The position numbers and the translations under genes were made by a program. This document shows, in pieces, positions 19,034 to 28,027 of a DNA stretch of 64,000 nucleotides (position 1 is the stretch's first letter; the number at the start of each line of letters is the position of its first letter). The notes under the pieces are model-generated. The model made no database searches and was not told the origin of the DNA. It saw nothing but the letters and a program-made list of their open reading frames with translations. Origin of the DNA: Cyanobacteria bacterium TGS_CYA1 (GTDB lineage Bacteria > Cyanobacteriota > Vampirovibrionia > Obscuribacterales > Obscuribacteraceae); the NCBI GenBank assembly GCA_026129135.1, contig JAHCIQ010000001.1:310001-374000 (forward strand), given 5' to 3'.

Positions 19034-19480
19034 CTAGCTATAAGAGACAGCATTTTCGCTTTCACGCAAAATTTCCACCGTGCACAAAGCTTGCTTCACT
19101 ACGCTGCCTGAAACGCTGCCTAGATTTAAACTGGGACAAATGCCTTTATTGTGCGCGCCCATAATGATTTTTTCTGCATTCCATTCTACTGCGGCATTGA
19201 GAATTTCTTGCACTGGTCCACCATGCCGTACATCCATGTGCACAATAGAGCGAGGTATTTCTTTGCTCAGAAGCTGACGCCAGGCTTTTAACTTTTTGTT
19301 CGCTTCGCGCTCGCGCTTTAATGTGATGAATTCAGTCATCCTTGGATCTGGACTCATCGATATTGGTTCGAGCACGGTTAGCAGCTTGAATTCAGTGTTT
19401 TCGTGCCATCTGCGTTGAATCACCTGTTTGATCATAGGCTCGGTGAATGAAGAATCATCAATACAAATTATCACTTTCAT
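19034..19480 (-). CDS. Universal stress protein (UspA family), single domain
   Basis: 148 aa. It begins MKVIICIDDSSFTEPMIKQV and has the ATP-loop-like segment IIMGAHNKGICPSLNLGSVSGSV near residue 110, close to the G-2x-G-9x-GS pattern but with Asn replacing the second Gly. It probably binds nucleotide weakly or not at all. Its ATG overlaps the stop of the preceding USP by one base (TAATG), and it lies 10 bp from the P-type ATPase gene. Confidence 0.88.
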   Translation of the reverse strand: MKVIICIDDSSFTEPMIKQVIQRRWHENTEFKLLTVLEPISMSPDPRMTEFITLKREREANKKLKAWRQLLSKEIPRSIVHMDVRHGGPVQEILNAAVEWNAEKIIMGAHNKGICPSLNLGSVSGSVVKQALCTVEILRESENAVSYS

Positions 19481-19944
19481 TATGCTTCCGCCTCTTTCTT
19501 TTTAATGTCACTCTTTACCACCAGCACCGCGCATGGTGCGTGATTCACGATTGCATTGGATACACTGCCTATCAAAAATTTACTTACACCTTTTCGACCA
19601 TGAGTACCAACGCAAATGAGGTCAGCATCCCATTTTTCGGCTTCTTCAAGCAACGTTTCTTTGGCGTATCCTTCAATCACTTTTGCCTCTACCGGACAGG
19701 GATCCAGTTTGTTTTTAAGTTTAATTGCCAAATTTTCGACCAGCGATTTTGCTCCAATTCGTGCTTTGTCCATGGTCTCGGTCAAAAAGGGCATATATGT
19801 GATGTCTAAGCCGGCAGACAGCTCGAATGGCTCGATCACGTGCAAGACTTTGAATTTAGAATTTGGTGCCCATTTGTTTTGCAAAATAAAATCGACAACT
19901 TTGTTGCCGAACTGATCGTCTTCGATTGCCACTAAAACTTTCAT
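19480..19944 (-). CDS. Universal stress protein, ATP-binding type
   Basis: 154 aa. It starts MKVLVAIEDDQFGNKVVDF and carries a complete ATP motif GTHGRKGVSKFLIGSVS followed by HAPCAVLVVK. The start at 19944 is chosen because GAGG lies 8 nt upstream; the TTG at 19956 is less likely. It is the first gene of the USP-USP-ATPase operon, 117 bp from the response-regulator gene on the same strand. Confidence 0.9.
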   Translation of the reverse strand: MKVLVAIEDDQFGNKVVDFILQNKWAPNSKFKVLHVIEPFELSAGLDITYMPFLTETMDKARIGAKSLVENLAIKLKNKLDPCPVEAKVIEGYAKETLLEEAEKWDADLICVGTHGRKGVSKFLIGSVSNAIVNHAPCAVLVVKSDIKKKEAEA

Positions 19945-20007
19945 TGTTTGCCTCAAGCTGTTTTGCCCTTCACAAATTCAGTTTGGCATTTCAAAGCTGA
20001 ATATCGC

Positions 20008-20025
20008 CTCATCCCCAAAGCTAGA
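20008..20025 (-). promoter_or_regulatory. Operator-like site before the USP-USP-ATPase operon (one good arm)
   Basis: On the minus strand the site reads TCTAGCT-TTGG-GGATGAG. Only the downstream arm matches the consensus. It is centred 72 bp before the USP start, similar to other sites, but no convincing -10 lies 21 bp away. Confidence 0.35.
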
Positions 20026-20061
20026 AAGGTGCAAGTCGAAAGGATGATTGTACGGGCTTAC

Positions 20062-20787
20062 TTAGACCAGACCGCGTCTCATGGCTTGAACGGCAGCTTG
20101 AGTTCTGTCGTTTACTGCAAGTTTGTTCAAAATATTGCGTACATGAGTTTTGGTTGTTGCCAGAGAAATGAAAAGACGATCTGAGACTTCTTGATTAGAT
20201 AATCCTTCGACTATTAAAGCTAGCACTTCTAATTCTCTTGGCGACAGCGGGTCTACTATATTTGAATACTTGTCGTCGGCAGCGGGTTGCAATTCGCTCT
20301 TGTCATCTTTTTCCTTCGCTGTTTCGGGCTTTGCCAAGCTACCTGCAGAATTCGAAAAGAAGGACGAATATTGTTTCAAAACCTGTCCGGCAATGGCTGC
20401 ATCAAGCCAGGCATCTCCAGCGTGGACAGATCTTATAGCTGTGTAAAGTCTTTCCGGCTCAACGTCTTTCAGGCAGTAGCCACCAGCACCTGCAGTCAAG
20501 GAAGCAAAAATATCGCGTTCATTGTCGTGCGAAGTAAGCATGATTATGCCTGCTTCGCACTTGTGTTCTTTGATTTTTTTAACTGCTTCGATTCCGTCCA
20601 TAACAGGCATTCCCACATCCATTAAAACAATGTGAGGCTTGAGGCTCAAAGTAAGTTCCAAAGCTTCCTGACCGTTTGTGGCTTCGCCTATGACTTTTAT
20701 ATCTTCAGTACGGTCCAGCAAGGCTTTCAGACCGATTCGAGTAAGGGCATGATCTTCCACCAGAAGGACATTTATGTTGTCAGGCAT
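20062..20787 (-). CDS. NarL/FixJ-family response regulator
   Basis: 241 aa. The receiver domain (residues 1-125) has the acidic pair EDH (11-13), the phospho-acceptor Asp57 in LMDVGMP and a TSHDNERD switch. A 35-residue Lys/Glu/Asp-rich linker precedes the LuxR-type HTH (LSPRELEVLALIVEGLSNQE then VRNILNKL). It is head-to-head with the globin-coupled kinase and very probably its partner. I infer that it binds the repeated ATCATCC-N4-GGATGAT palindrome: paired 7-bp half-sites are typical for NarL-family dimers. The 20790-20807 site lies 3 bp upstream of its start codon, which might give feedback control. Confidence 0.9.
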   Translation of the reverse strand: MPDNINVLLVEDHALTRIGLKALLDRTEDIKVIGEATNGQEALELTLSLKPHIVLMDVGMPVMDGIEAVKKIKEHKCEAGIIMLTSHDNERDIFASLTAGAGGYCLKDVEPERLYTAIRSVHAGDAWLDAAIAGQVLKQYSSFFSNSAGSLAKPETAKEKDDKSELQPAADDKYSNIVDPLSPRELEVLALIVEGLSNQEVSDRLFISLATTKTHVRNILNKLAVNDRTQAAVQAMRRGLV

Positions 20788-20789
20788 TT

Positions 20790-20834
20790 TTCATTCCCAG
20801 GAAAAAGTAATTAACTTAGGATTCTAATTATAAT
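20790..20834 (+). promoter_or_regulatory. Operator-promoter module of the globin-coupled kinase
   Basis: TTCATTC-CCAG-GAAAAAG (20790-20807) is followed after exactly 21 bp by a perfect TATAAT (20829-20834). The left arm fits well and the right arm poorly. The predicted start near 20841 gives a 45-nt leader containing a small GC hairpin (20852-20870). The site also touches the start of the regulator gene. Confidence 0.5.
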
Positions 20835-20885
20835 AACTCGGAAAAATCAAAAAGCGCAGAAAGGGCGCTTGACATCGAGGGCTAA

Positions 20886-22514
20886 ATGAAAGAGTTCACA
20901 GACTCTAAAGTAATCAATCTTTCTGCTCAAGAAATTGACTCGCGCAAACGCTGGCTTTGCTTGAGCGATAAGGACGAAGAGCAGATCTCGTGCATAAGGC
21001 CAGCTCTAAAAGACAATATCGATAAAATAATCGAAGAGCTTTATGACCACTTCCTTTCGATGGATGAGCCTCGATCTTTTTTTCCAGATCAAAGAACACT
21101 CGAGCGAGTTAAACATGCTCAAAAAAGTTATTTTTCAAGATTAGTCGAGGGCGACTACGGAAAAGAATATGTTGAAGACCGACTGAAAGTGGGCTCGACC
21201 CATTTTAAAATCGATCTGGATCCAAAATGGTATCTGGGAGCGTACAGTCGCGTAATTTCTTTATTGCTTCCAAGCTTGTATCAAACCTGTCAGAACCAGA
21301 ATATAAGCCTGGTTGAAACAGTTTCTTCCTTGATAAAAATAGTCTTTTTCGACGTGACACTAGCGATCGAGGCTTATCACAAAGCTCGCGAAGATGCTAT
21401 CAAAATGCATCGCGACATAATGAACGAGCTAGAAACGGAGAGACGTGTTACTCGCTCGGTGCTCGAAGGATCGCCCGTATCCATTGTTCGTTTAAGTCCC
21501 GAACTCAATTGTATCGAGTTCAATAACGAGTTTCACGAGATGCTCGATATAGGCAAAAGAGAGGCCGTAACTGGCAGAAGTTTGCTTGATTTAATGCCGA
21601 AGCTAGATACCACGCCATTTTCAGAAGTGCTCGAATCGGGCAAGCCATTCAGACAGGATGCACGGGCTCTTAACGTTACACGCTCAGAGCATAGCTCGGC
21701 AATGACATATTGGGATCTTGCAATCTGGCCCGTGCGTGATGTAAAAAGCGAAATCATAGGCATTATCGCCATGTTTGGCAGTGCCACCGAACGTGTTTTG
21801 CTTCAACAACAACGCGAAGATTTTGTCGCCACACTCACTCACGATTTGAAGACTCCCATTCTTGCAGCTAATAGAGCAGTGAAACTGTTGATGGAAGGGG
21901 ATTTTGGCGAAACAACCGAAGCTCAAATAACAATTTTGCAAACCATACACGAAAGCAATGAAGCCTTATACAAACTTGTAACTACACTGCTCGATGTGTA
22001 CCGCTTTGATAGTGGTGCTAAAAATTTGCATCTAGTCTATCGCGATCTTTCTTCTACAATTAACAAATTGCTTGATGAATTGAAACCGCTCGCTAATCAA
22101 AAAAATATTCAACTCAGCTGTCATTTGCCTCAAAACTCCGAGTCTTTAAAAATTCTTTGCGATATAGAAGAATTCAGACGTCTATTTCAAAACGTGGTAG
22201 ACAACGCTTTGAAATACACTAATAGTGGTGGCACCATCGACGTTCTTGTTTCAGACGACGACGATAAATGGACATTTCAGGTTAAAGATACCGGACGTGG
22301 TATTGCAGCTGAAGACATGCCTAAATTATTTCAGCGTTTCTGGCAAGCAGCCAATTCGAGCGGAAGATATTATGCAAGTACTGGACTTGGACTTTATCTC
22401 TGCCGCAAAATTGTCGAGTTGCACGGCGGTCAAATCTGGTGTGAAAGTAAGCCTGGCGAAGGAAGCACTTTCTCTTTCACGATTTCCAAAAAATTGACAC
22501 CGACTAAAGAGTAG
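20886..22514 (+). CDS. Globin-coupled PAS sensor histidine kinase
   Basis: 542 aa, soluble. Residues about 15-170 form a globin-coupled-sensor (protoglobin-like) domain: VGSTHFKIDLDPKWYLGAY places the proximal haem His at His106, as in known GCS proteins. A PAS domain (about 185-305) follows. Next come a HisKA domain with phospho-acceptor His319 (TLTHDLKTPI) and a HATPase domain (NVVDNALKYT, DTGRGIA, FQRFWQ, GLGLYLC). The likely ligand is O2, NO or CO. It is divergent from the NarL-type regulator (98 bp between starts), and its own promoter carries the shared operator. No membrane helix is seen. Confidence 0.9.
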   Translation: MKEFTDSKVINLSAQEIDSRKRWLCLSDKDEEQISCIRPALKDNIDKIIEELYDHFLSMDEPRSFFPDQRTLERVKHAQKSYFSRLVEGDYGKEYVEDRLKVGSTHFKIDLDPKWYLGAYSRVISLLLPSLYQTCQNQNISLVETVSSLIKIVFFDVTLAIEAYHKAREDAIKMHRDIMNELETERRVTRSVLEGSPVSIVRLSPELNCIEFNNEFHEMLDIGKREAVTGRSLLDLMPKLDTTPFSEVLESGKPFRQDARALNVTRSEHSSAMTYWDLAIWPVRDVKSEIIGIIAMFGSATERVLLQQQREDFVATLTHDLKTPILAANRAVKLLMEGDFGETTEAQITILQTIHESNEALYKLVTTLLDVYRFDSGAKNLHLVYRDLSSTINKLLDELKPLANQKNIQLSCHLPQNSESLKILCDIEEFRRLFQNVVDNALKYTNSGGTIDVLVSDDDDKWTFQVKDTGRGIAAEDMPKLFQRFWQAANSSGRYYASTGLGLYLCRKIVELHGGQIWCESKPGEGSTFSFTISKKLTPTKE

Positions 22515-22749
22515 GCAGAGCGGTCCACATTGCCTGAGCGTCAATGGTGAAAACGTTTTCTGTTTCGATATAAACGTCGCAAGCACCAGTTGGACAGTCG
22601 CGAACACATTTTTTGCAGTCATTGCACAGGTCGAAATCTATGCAGTAACGACCGGCGATATTAGTTATTGCTTTGGAGGCGCAAGCCATTTCGCATGCAG
22701 AGCATCCAATACATTCAAGCGGGTCAATCACGTGTTGAAGAATATTCAT
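22504..22749 (-). CDS. 2[4Fe-4S] ferredoxin
   Basis: 81 aa with two clusters, CIGCSACEMAC (about 13-23) and CNDCKKCVRDCPTG (about 43-56). It is the last gene of a three-gene operon with a PaaA-like di-iron protein, 5 bp downstream, and may supply electrons to that oxygenase. The first cluster has CxxCxxCxxxC followed by Ala rather than Pro. The 3' end overlaps that of the convergent kinase gene by 11 bp. Confidence 0.88.
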   Translation of the reverse strand: MNILQHVIDPLECIGCSACEMACASKAITNIAGRYCIDFDLCNDCKKCVRDCPTGACDVYIETENVFTIDAQAMWTALPTL

Positions 22750-22754
22750 ACTGG

Positions 22755-23534
22755 TTAGGCTGGAGTTAGGTCATAGCCTACTTTCATTTCGTAATCAGGA
22801 ACTATATTAGAAGGCACTTTCAAATTGAGCTCTGCCATTCTATCGGTAAGGATAGTCATGTACTCGTCTTGAATTTGTTCGGCAGTGCGAATTTTGAGTC
22901 CGTATTCGAAATATTTACCGAAGTTTGCGCTCTCGTCTTCGGGTCTGCCAGCAAACCCCAGACCCATTTTCATGAATTTGGGAAGAGCGGCTTGAAGTTT
23001 AGCCATTCCAGCATCGCCTTCAAATTCAATCACTCGTTTGGCTGCCCAGACGCCAAACGCCAGATGACCTTTTTCTTCCTGCCAGATGCGCTCGCTCACT
23101 CTTCTCCAGGGAAGATAAGACGAGAACCTGTACTGACCTAAAAATGCCACAGCAGCTGGAGTGACTACAGCAGAAAACATTGCCACATCGCTCCAGTCCT
23201 GGAAAAATGTTGACCAGTTTTCCTTACGAAAACCGTTAATGATTTTGACTATCTTAGGATCTGGGTTGTCTGGATTTTCGACCAGATGTTTGACTTTAGC
23301 ATCGACGTCTACTCCAAGCGGTGCCAGGATATTCCAGCAATACCAGCCGTGTCCGATTTCTTCGCAGTGCTTTTTCGCCAGTCTATAAGCTTCTTCTGGA
23401 CGTGGTGCAAAACGCATGTTTTCTTGTACACGCTGTCCGCCAGCAAATTCAGAATCCGCCTGGAAGGCGAGAAGGCTGATTAAGGCCTCTTTGTACTCTT
23501 TTGGAAGAGTGTCTTTTTCGTCGTAAGTTTTCAT
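22755..23534 (-). CDS. Ferritin-like di-iron oxygenase, PaaA/PaaC-related
   Basis: 259 aa, mostly helical. Carboxylate/His motifs of the phenylacetyl-CoA epoxidase family are visible: ADSEFAGGQR (about 31-40), CEEIGHGWYCWN (about 57-68), DWSDVAMF (about 113) and WQEEKGHLAFG (about 151). These would give the two ExxH-type pairs of a di-iron site. No other paa genes are near, so the substrate is unknown; an O2-dependent hydroxylase/epoxidase is inferred. The start overlaps the upstream small membrane gene by ATGA, and a ferredoxin follows. An oxygen-using enzyme here suggests micro-oxic scavenging or biosynthesis. Confidence 0.75.
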   Translation of the reverse strand: MKTYDEKDTLPKEYKEALISLLAFQADSEFAGGQRVQENMRFAPRPEEAYRLAKKHCEEIGHGWYCWNILAPLGVDVDAKVKHLVENPDNPDPKIVKIINGFRKENWSTFFQDWSDVAMFSAVVTPAAVAFLGQYRFSSYLPWRRVSERIWQEEKGHLAFGVWAAKRVIEFEGDAGMAKLQAALPKFMKMGLGFAGRPEDESANFGKYFEYGLKIRTAEQIQDEYMTILTDRMAELNLKVPSNIVPDYEMKVGYDLTPA

Positions 23535-23830
23535 GGCTGATAGCTTTGCATTTTGACAGTTGTTTGGCCATCATTCTTTGGGATGATCCAGTTCTTGATC
23601 ATTGATAGGAAACCTTCTGCCATGCGCCAGAAGCAAAGGCAGAAGATTCCGCTACAGGTTCCCAGAGTTATGTAGGCATAGGGAACCGCTAAAATATAAT
23701 CGAGAGTCTGGTGTGGATGAGTGGAGATGTGGTTCACTCCCACATAAGCATAGTAAGTGCCACCAATGAAAAATGGCAGAACAAAAGACATTACTTGAGC
23801 TTTAGTCGGACTTTTAGATTTTTCGCTCAT
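23531..23830 (-). CDS. Small membrane protein of the di-iron operon, 99 aa
   Basis: The start at 23830 has an ideal GGAGGT five bases upstream; the longer frame to 23929 would run over the operator. Two hydrophobic stretches (about 15-33 and 47-70) enclose a His-containing loop (VNHISTHPHQT). The family is unknown to me. It could anchor the di-iron enzyme or act as a haem/quinone-linked partner. An intragenic copy of the operator (ATCATTC-TTTG-GGATGAT, 23570-23587) lies within its 3' end. Confidence 0.7.
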   Translation of the reverse strand: MSEKSKSPTKAQVMSFVLPFFIGGTYYAYVGVNHISTHPHQTLDYILAVPYAYITLGTCSGIFCLCFWRMAEGFLSMIKNWIIPKNDGQTTVKMQSYQP

Positions 23831-23851
23831 AAAGACCTCCACCTTGATTTG

Positions 23852-23897
23852 AGCATATTTCTTGAATGTGCAAGCTGCCATCATCCTCTGGAATGAT
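23852..23897 (-). promoter_or_regulatory. Operator-promoter module of the di-iron operon
   Basis: On the minus strand ATCATTC-CAGA-GGATGAT (23897-23880) matches the consensus at 13 of 14 arm positions. A -10-like TATGCT follows after 22 bp (23857-23852). It is 94 bp before the divergent iron-permease-like gene and may serve both directions. Confidence 0.7.
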
Positions 23898-23982
23898 CTA
23901 GGTTGTCTCATGCCAAATGCCGATGCCACGAGCGATTTTTTGATTAATAATCATTTTTGTAACCAAAATTGGTCTGCACAAA

Positions 23983-24426
23983 ATGAACAGCCAACCCAAT
24001 CGCCGGATTTCAATTTTTTCCGTTTTTGCAAAACGATGTGCCGAGATAGTCGGCAAGTCTACTACTTTTGCGCTTGCATGCACGCTTTTGCTAATCTGGG
24101 CTTGCTGTGGACCTTATTTTGAGTATAGCGATACCTGGCAATTAGTTATCAATACCGGTACTACAATAATTACGTTTTTAACCGTATTTTTGATTCAGAA
24201 TACCCAAAATCGTGACAGTGAAACGGTTCAAATCAAGCTGGATGAAATAATCAAAGTTTTGAAAGAAGCAGATAATCGTCTTTTAGATGTAGAGGAAGAT
24301 GCAGATCAAGAACTGCATTTGTTGTATGAAAACTATAAAGAATTAGGTCGCAAGGCAAAAAACAAGGAAACGGAGCAAGGAAACCATGATGGAAATTGCC
24401 AAAAATGTTGTTCCAATCAGTGTTGA
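23983..24426 (+). CDS. Low-affinity iron permease-family membrane protein
   Basis: 147 aa. The family signature YSDTWQLVINTGTTIITFLTVFLIQNTQNRD spans 47-77 and is given here only in part; the key motif is DTWQLVINTGTTIITF. Two helices (about 24-45 and 55-73) precede an acidic coiled-coil tail ending in a Cys cluster (CQKCCSNQC). The name comes from yeast Fet4 homologues; bacterial members are poorly characterised. It overlaps the next gene by 41 bp, so the two are probably co-translated. Confidence 0.78.
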   Translation: MNSQPNRRISIFSVFAKRCAEIVGKSTTFALACTLLLIWACCGPYFEYSDTWQLVINTGTTIITFLTVFLIQNTQNRDSETVQIKLDEIIKVLKEADNRLLDVEEDADQELHLLYENYKELGRKAKNKETEQGNHDGNCQKCCSNQC

Positions 24427-26029
24427 TCCTGAAGGACTTTTGTCCAAGTTGATGGACACGGCGCCTGATCCTATTTTAACTCTGGATCAGGCAGGCAAAA
24501 TCAAGCTTGCAAGCTCGATGGCATTAAAGCTTTTTGGATATGCACGAAGTGAAATGATTGGATTGCATTTCGAGTCGCTGGTGCAAAATGCGCCTGACCA
24601 GTCGATCAGTGATATTTCGAGTATCAATAATTTGACTTCGCTCAAATTATTCAAAAAAAATGGCAGTAGTTTTGCTGCAGAAGTGTCATTCGCTTCGCTA
24701 AATACACCTGATGGCAAATTCGTTACAGTATTTATTCGCGATGTCAGTCCAAGGAAAAAATTGGAGCTGGAGCTGAAAATAGCACTCAGTGAGCTGAGAG
24801 ATACAAATAACAAATTGCGTCGTCTTTCTGAAGTCGATCATTTAACCGAGGCGCTCAATCGAAGAGGTCTGGAGCAAATTCTAAAGAGAGAATCGGAGCG
24901 CATGTCCCGAGACGGAACGTCTATGTCTGTTGCGTTGTTGGATCTGGATAATTTAAAAGCAATCAACGAAAAGTTCGGACATCTTGCAGGCGATACTGTG
25001 TTGAAAGAAATCGCGCAACGCTCTATGCGCGCTCTGCGCTCGACCGATTATTTTGCTCGCATTGGTGGAGATGAATTCATGATTTTATTTCCATCCACAG
25101 ACTCGCACGAAGCCGCACTGGTCACAGAGCGTGTTCGCAAAGCCGTAAGCGAGACCGAAATACTGCCCGATACAATTTCTACGGTTAGTGGCGGTGTAGT
25201 GCAATTGCCTATGCGTCTGCACACTCTGGAAGAAATTCTTCCTTTGCTTAGAAATGCTTTGAAAAAAAGCAAGGCTGAAGGAAAAAATTGTGTTTGTATT
25301 GGCACTAACAACGATTCTTCGCGTTCGGTCAGAACTTATAGTCCCTCTGAGCTTAATTGCGTGCTGGAGCAGGGTTTGTCTGCTAACTGCGATACTATAT
25401 GTTCGCTCGACGAGCGAGTAGTGAGAGGAGTCGAATTCCAAGTCAGAGGCCCTCGCGATTTATTGCATACGCCAATCGAGATTTTGCAAGCCGCAGCCGA
25501 AATGAATATGTTGACTCATACAGATCTCGTTTGTGCACAAACTTGCGCAAAAGAAGCTGAGCGAAGAAAAGACCATTTGCCGCTGCACATGAATATTTTG
25601 CCTTCAACTCTCGAATCGGTGCCAACTGAGCGCTTGATTGAAATTTTGAGCGCGGTGATGAAGAATCGTCTGGTATGTCTTGAGCTAAGTGTATTGCGAA
25701 TCAATTCAGAACCAGGTTATTTAATCGATCCTTGCAGAGAACTGAAAGAACAAGGAATTCAAATTGCTCTCGATGATGTGTGTTATGGACGCAGCTCGCT
25801 TGAAGCTTTGATTGTACTCGAGCCTACTTTCGTCAAGCTTGATGGTCATTTTGTCTCGGGGGTCAACAAAGATATAAGAAGACAAAATGCAGTCAAGCGC
25901 TTACTAAAAATGTCTCGAGTAGTCGGTGCGGAAGTAATTGCCCAAGGCATTGAAACAAACGAAGAATGCGAAGTTTTAAAAGAACTGGGAGTTTCTTTAG
26001 GACAGGGCTTCTTGTTTGGTTCTGCTTGA
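24386..26029 (+). CDS. PAS-GGDEF-EAL protein: diguanylate cyclase with a degenerate EAL domain
   Basis: 547 aa. The PAS domain is about 15-125, and the GGDEF domain about 150-310 with an intact RIGGDEF at 226-231, so cyclic-di-GMP synthesis is likely. The EAL domain (about 325-547) is altered: EAL reads EFQ, and the catalytic glutamate of the AEGVE motif is Gln (AQGIET). ALDDV and VKLDGHF are kept. Phosphodiesterase activity is therefore doubtful. The start ATGATG has AGGAAAC before it. No membrane segment. The 3' end overlaps convergent ftsH by 33 bp. Confidence 0.88.
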   Translation: MMEIAKNVVPISVDPEGLLSKLMDTAPDPILTLDQAGKIKLASSMALKLFGYARSEMIGLHFESLVQNAPDQSISDISSINNLTSLKLFKKNGSSFAAEVSFASLNTPDGKFVTVFIRDVSPRKKLELELKIALSELRDTNNKLRRLSEVDHLTEALNRRGLEQILKRESERMSRDGTSMSVALLDLDNLKAINEKFGHLAGDTVLKEIAQRSMRALRSTDYFARIGGDEFMILFPSTDSHEAALVTERVRKAVSETEILPDTISTVSGGVVQLPMRLHTLEEILPLLRNALKKSKAEGKNCVCIGTNNDSSRSVRTYSPSELNCVLEQGLSANCDTICSLDERVVRGVEFQVRGPRDLLHTPIEILQAAAEMNMLTHTDLVCAQTCAKEAERRKDHLPLHMNILPSTLESVPTERLIEILSAVMKNRLVCLELSVLRINSEPGYLIDPCRELKEQGIQIALDDVCYGRSSLEALIVLEPTFVKLDGHFVSGVNKDIRRQNAVKRLLKMSRVVGAEVIAQGIETNEECEVLKELGVSLGQGFLFGSA

Positions 26030-27880
26030 AACTTCCGGTCGCATGAGCAATTCGAGGTCATTCTTCTCTAAGGTTTCTTGCGCTAACAAAATATTTGCTC
26101 CATCAATCAATATTTTTTTGTTTTTGGTCAGCACACTGATTGCTTTATCCAATTGTTTTGTAATCAAATCTTTGACCGCGCAATCGATTTCTCTTGCGGT
26201 TTCTTCGCTATAATTTTTTTGAGTAATTAAATTTCCCTGGCTAGAGAGCATCGTTTGAGGCTCGGTTTCGTAACTAACTGGCCCCAGGGTGGAAGACATG
26301 CCGAATTTAGTCACCATAGAACGAGCGATGTTTGTCGCTTTGGCTAAATCGTCTGAAGAACCAGACGAGGCATCGCCAAATACTATAATTTCAGCAGCAC
26401 GTCCACCAAGTAACGCAGCCAGTTTGTTGCATAAATCGTCAAACGAAACGAGATATCGATCTTCGACCGGTCTTTGCAAAGTGTATCCAAGCGCACCCAT
26501 CCCTCGGGGAATGATTGAAACTTTTTGTACTTCGTCGCATCCAGGAAGGCTCATCGCAACCAGAGCATGACCCATTTCATGATGAGCGACTATATTTCGT
26601 TCTTTTGTGTTGAGAAATCTATTTTTCTTTTCCAACCCAGTGACGATTCGCTCGAGTGCTTGAGTGAAGTCTTGCTGTTCAACTGACATTGCTTCTCTTC
26701 TAGTTGCAAGTAAAACGGCTTCGTTCACCAGATTGGCAAGATCGGCGCCAGTGAAACCAGGAGTTGATGCTGCAATTTCTTCTGGTACCACTTCTTTTGA
26801 AATTACTTTGTCTTTCAAATGTACTTGCAATATATGTAAGCGGGCCAGACGATCTGGACGGTCGACCAGAACCTGACGATCGAATCTGCCGGCTCGAAGT
26901 AAGGCTGAATCGAGTATTTCAGGACGGTTGGTGGCAGCAAGAACAACTACTCCTTGTCTGGGATCGAATCCGTCCATTTCAACCAGTAATTGATTTAATG
27001 TCTGCTCTTTTTCATCGTGTCCACCCATATTGCCGCTTATCCCGCGCGCTCGTCCCAGCGCATCCAGCTCGTCGACGAATAAAATACAGGGAGCATTCTT
27101 TTGTGCTTGTTCAAAAAGGTCGCGGACCCGTGCTGCACCAACGCCTACATACAGCTCAACAAATTCAGAACCACTAATCGAAAAGAACGGAACACCCGCC
27201 TCTCCTGCCACTGCTCTTGCAAGAAGTGTTTTTCCAGTACCAGGTGGACCTACGAGCAAAATGCCTTTAGGTAAATGTCCACCCAGGCGCCCATATTTTT
27301 TTGGATCTTTTAAAAAGCCTATGACTTCTTGCAATTCTTCTTTAGCTTCGTCAACACCTGCTACATCTGCAAAAGTGGTTTTGATTTTGTCTTCCATGAA
27401 AATTTTGGCTTTATTGCGCTCGATGGGCAAGAGTCCTGGTCCAAAGCCATCTTTGGACATCATCATTCTCACCGCACCACCAAGCGTGCTCAAAATGAAA
27501 AAGACCACAAGACCCCAGAAAAAGAAATTGCCCATTACATTTTCGCTGATTTTGCCCTGGTACTTTATATGTTTGTTTTGCAGTCTTTGTATTAGTTCGG
27601 GATCTTCAACTGGTATCGTGCGAAAATATTTTTCTTTGTGATTTACTATGTTTCCGCGAATCTCTTCTTTGCCAAGGCTCAGATCATTGACTTCGTTTTT
27701 GTCGATTGCTTCAAGAAAGGCGCTGTAAGGCAATGTCACTTGTTCTTTGTCGAGCATATAGCTTGCAAAAAAGCTCGTGATCCAAAAAGTAAAAGCTAGA
27801 ATAAGAATCCAGTTGAGCGTGACTCCTGCATTTTGAGCAGTATCAGGACTCTTTGCCGGTGGTGTTTCATTTGCAGCCAT
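25997..27880 (-). CDS. ftsH: ATP-dependent zinc metalloprotease FtsH
   Basis: 627 aa, anchored in the inner membrane, degrades misfolded membrane and regulatory proteins. There are two membrane spans (about 22-41 and 118-137), Walker A GPPGTGKT at 211-218, Walker [10 protein letters not shown], the SRH with [13 protein letters not shown], and the zinc site HEMGH at 434-438. The start at 27880 gives the usual N-terminus; the frame extends to 27967 but crosses the operator. As one of probably several FtsH copies, this one appears dedicated to the stress island. Confidence 0.93.
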   Translation of the reverse strand: MAANETPPAKSPDTAQNAGVTLNWILILAFTFWITSFFASYMLDKEQVTLPYSAFLEAIDKNEVNDLSLGKEEIRGNIVNHKEKYFRTIPVEDPELIQRLQNKHIKYQGKISENVMGNFFFWGLVVFFILSTLGGAVRMMMSKDGFGPGLLPIERNKAKIFMEDKIKTTFADVAGVDEAKEELQEVIGFLKDPKKYGRLGGHLPKGILLVGPPGTGKTLLARAVAGEAGVPFFSISGSEFVELYVGVGAARVRDLFEQAQKNAPCILFVDELDALGRARGISGNMGGHDEKEQTLNQLLVEMDGFDPRQGVVVLAATNRPEILDSALLRAGRFDRQVLVDRPDRLARLHILQVHLKDKVISKEVVPEEIAASTPGFTGADLANLVNEAVLLATRREAMSVEQQDFTQALERIVTGLEKKNRFLNTKERNIVAHHEMGHALVAMSLPGCDEVQKVSIIPRGMGALGYTLQRPVEDRYLVSFDDLCNKLAALLGGRAAEIIVFGDASSGSSDDLAKATNIARSMVTKFGMSSTLGPVSYETEPQTMLSSQGNLITQKNYSEETAREIDCAVKDLITKQLDKAISVLTKNKKILIDGANILLAQETLEKNDLELLMRPEVSSRTKQEALS

Positions 27881-27956
27881 TTTTGTACCTTTGACCTTAC
27901 TTTTGCCATTTTGAACCGTCAGCACCAAATAGACATCTGTAGAAAGGTTGATTCTG

Positions 27957-27974
27957 ACCACCCTCAAGGATGAT
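27957..27974. promoter_or_regulatory. Operator between ftsH and the HAD-ATPase gene
   Basis: Plus strand ACCACCC-TCAA-GGATGAT; minus strand ATCATCC-TTGA-GGGTGGT. It is centred 62 bp before the plus-strand gene and 85 bp before the ftsH start. For ftsH a weak TCTATT lies about 23 bp downstream. The direction it serves is uncertain; it could be both. Confidence 0.5.
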
Positions 27975-28027
27975 GAATTGTTTCAAGGTTCAAAGAGAAA
28001 ATGTAATTAAGTGAAAGAGGTCGAAAA

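Noticed and set aside
20852..20870. GC hairpin AAGCGC/GCGCTT as a terminator
   Set aside because: T-rich tail is on the minus strand, where no upstream gene ends; more likely part of the kinase leader.
23531..23929. 132-aa version of the small membrane protein
   Set aside because: The upstream extension covers the operator and -10; GGAGGT before 23830 fixes the shorter start.
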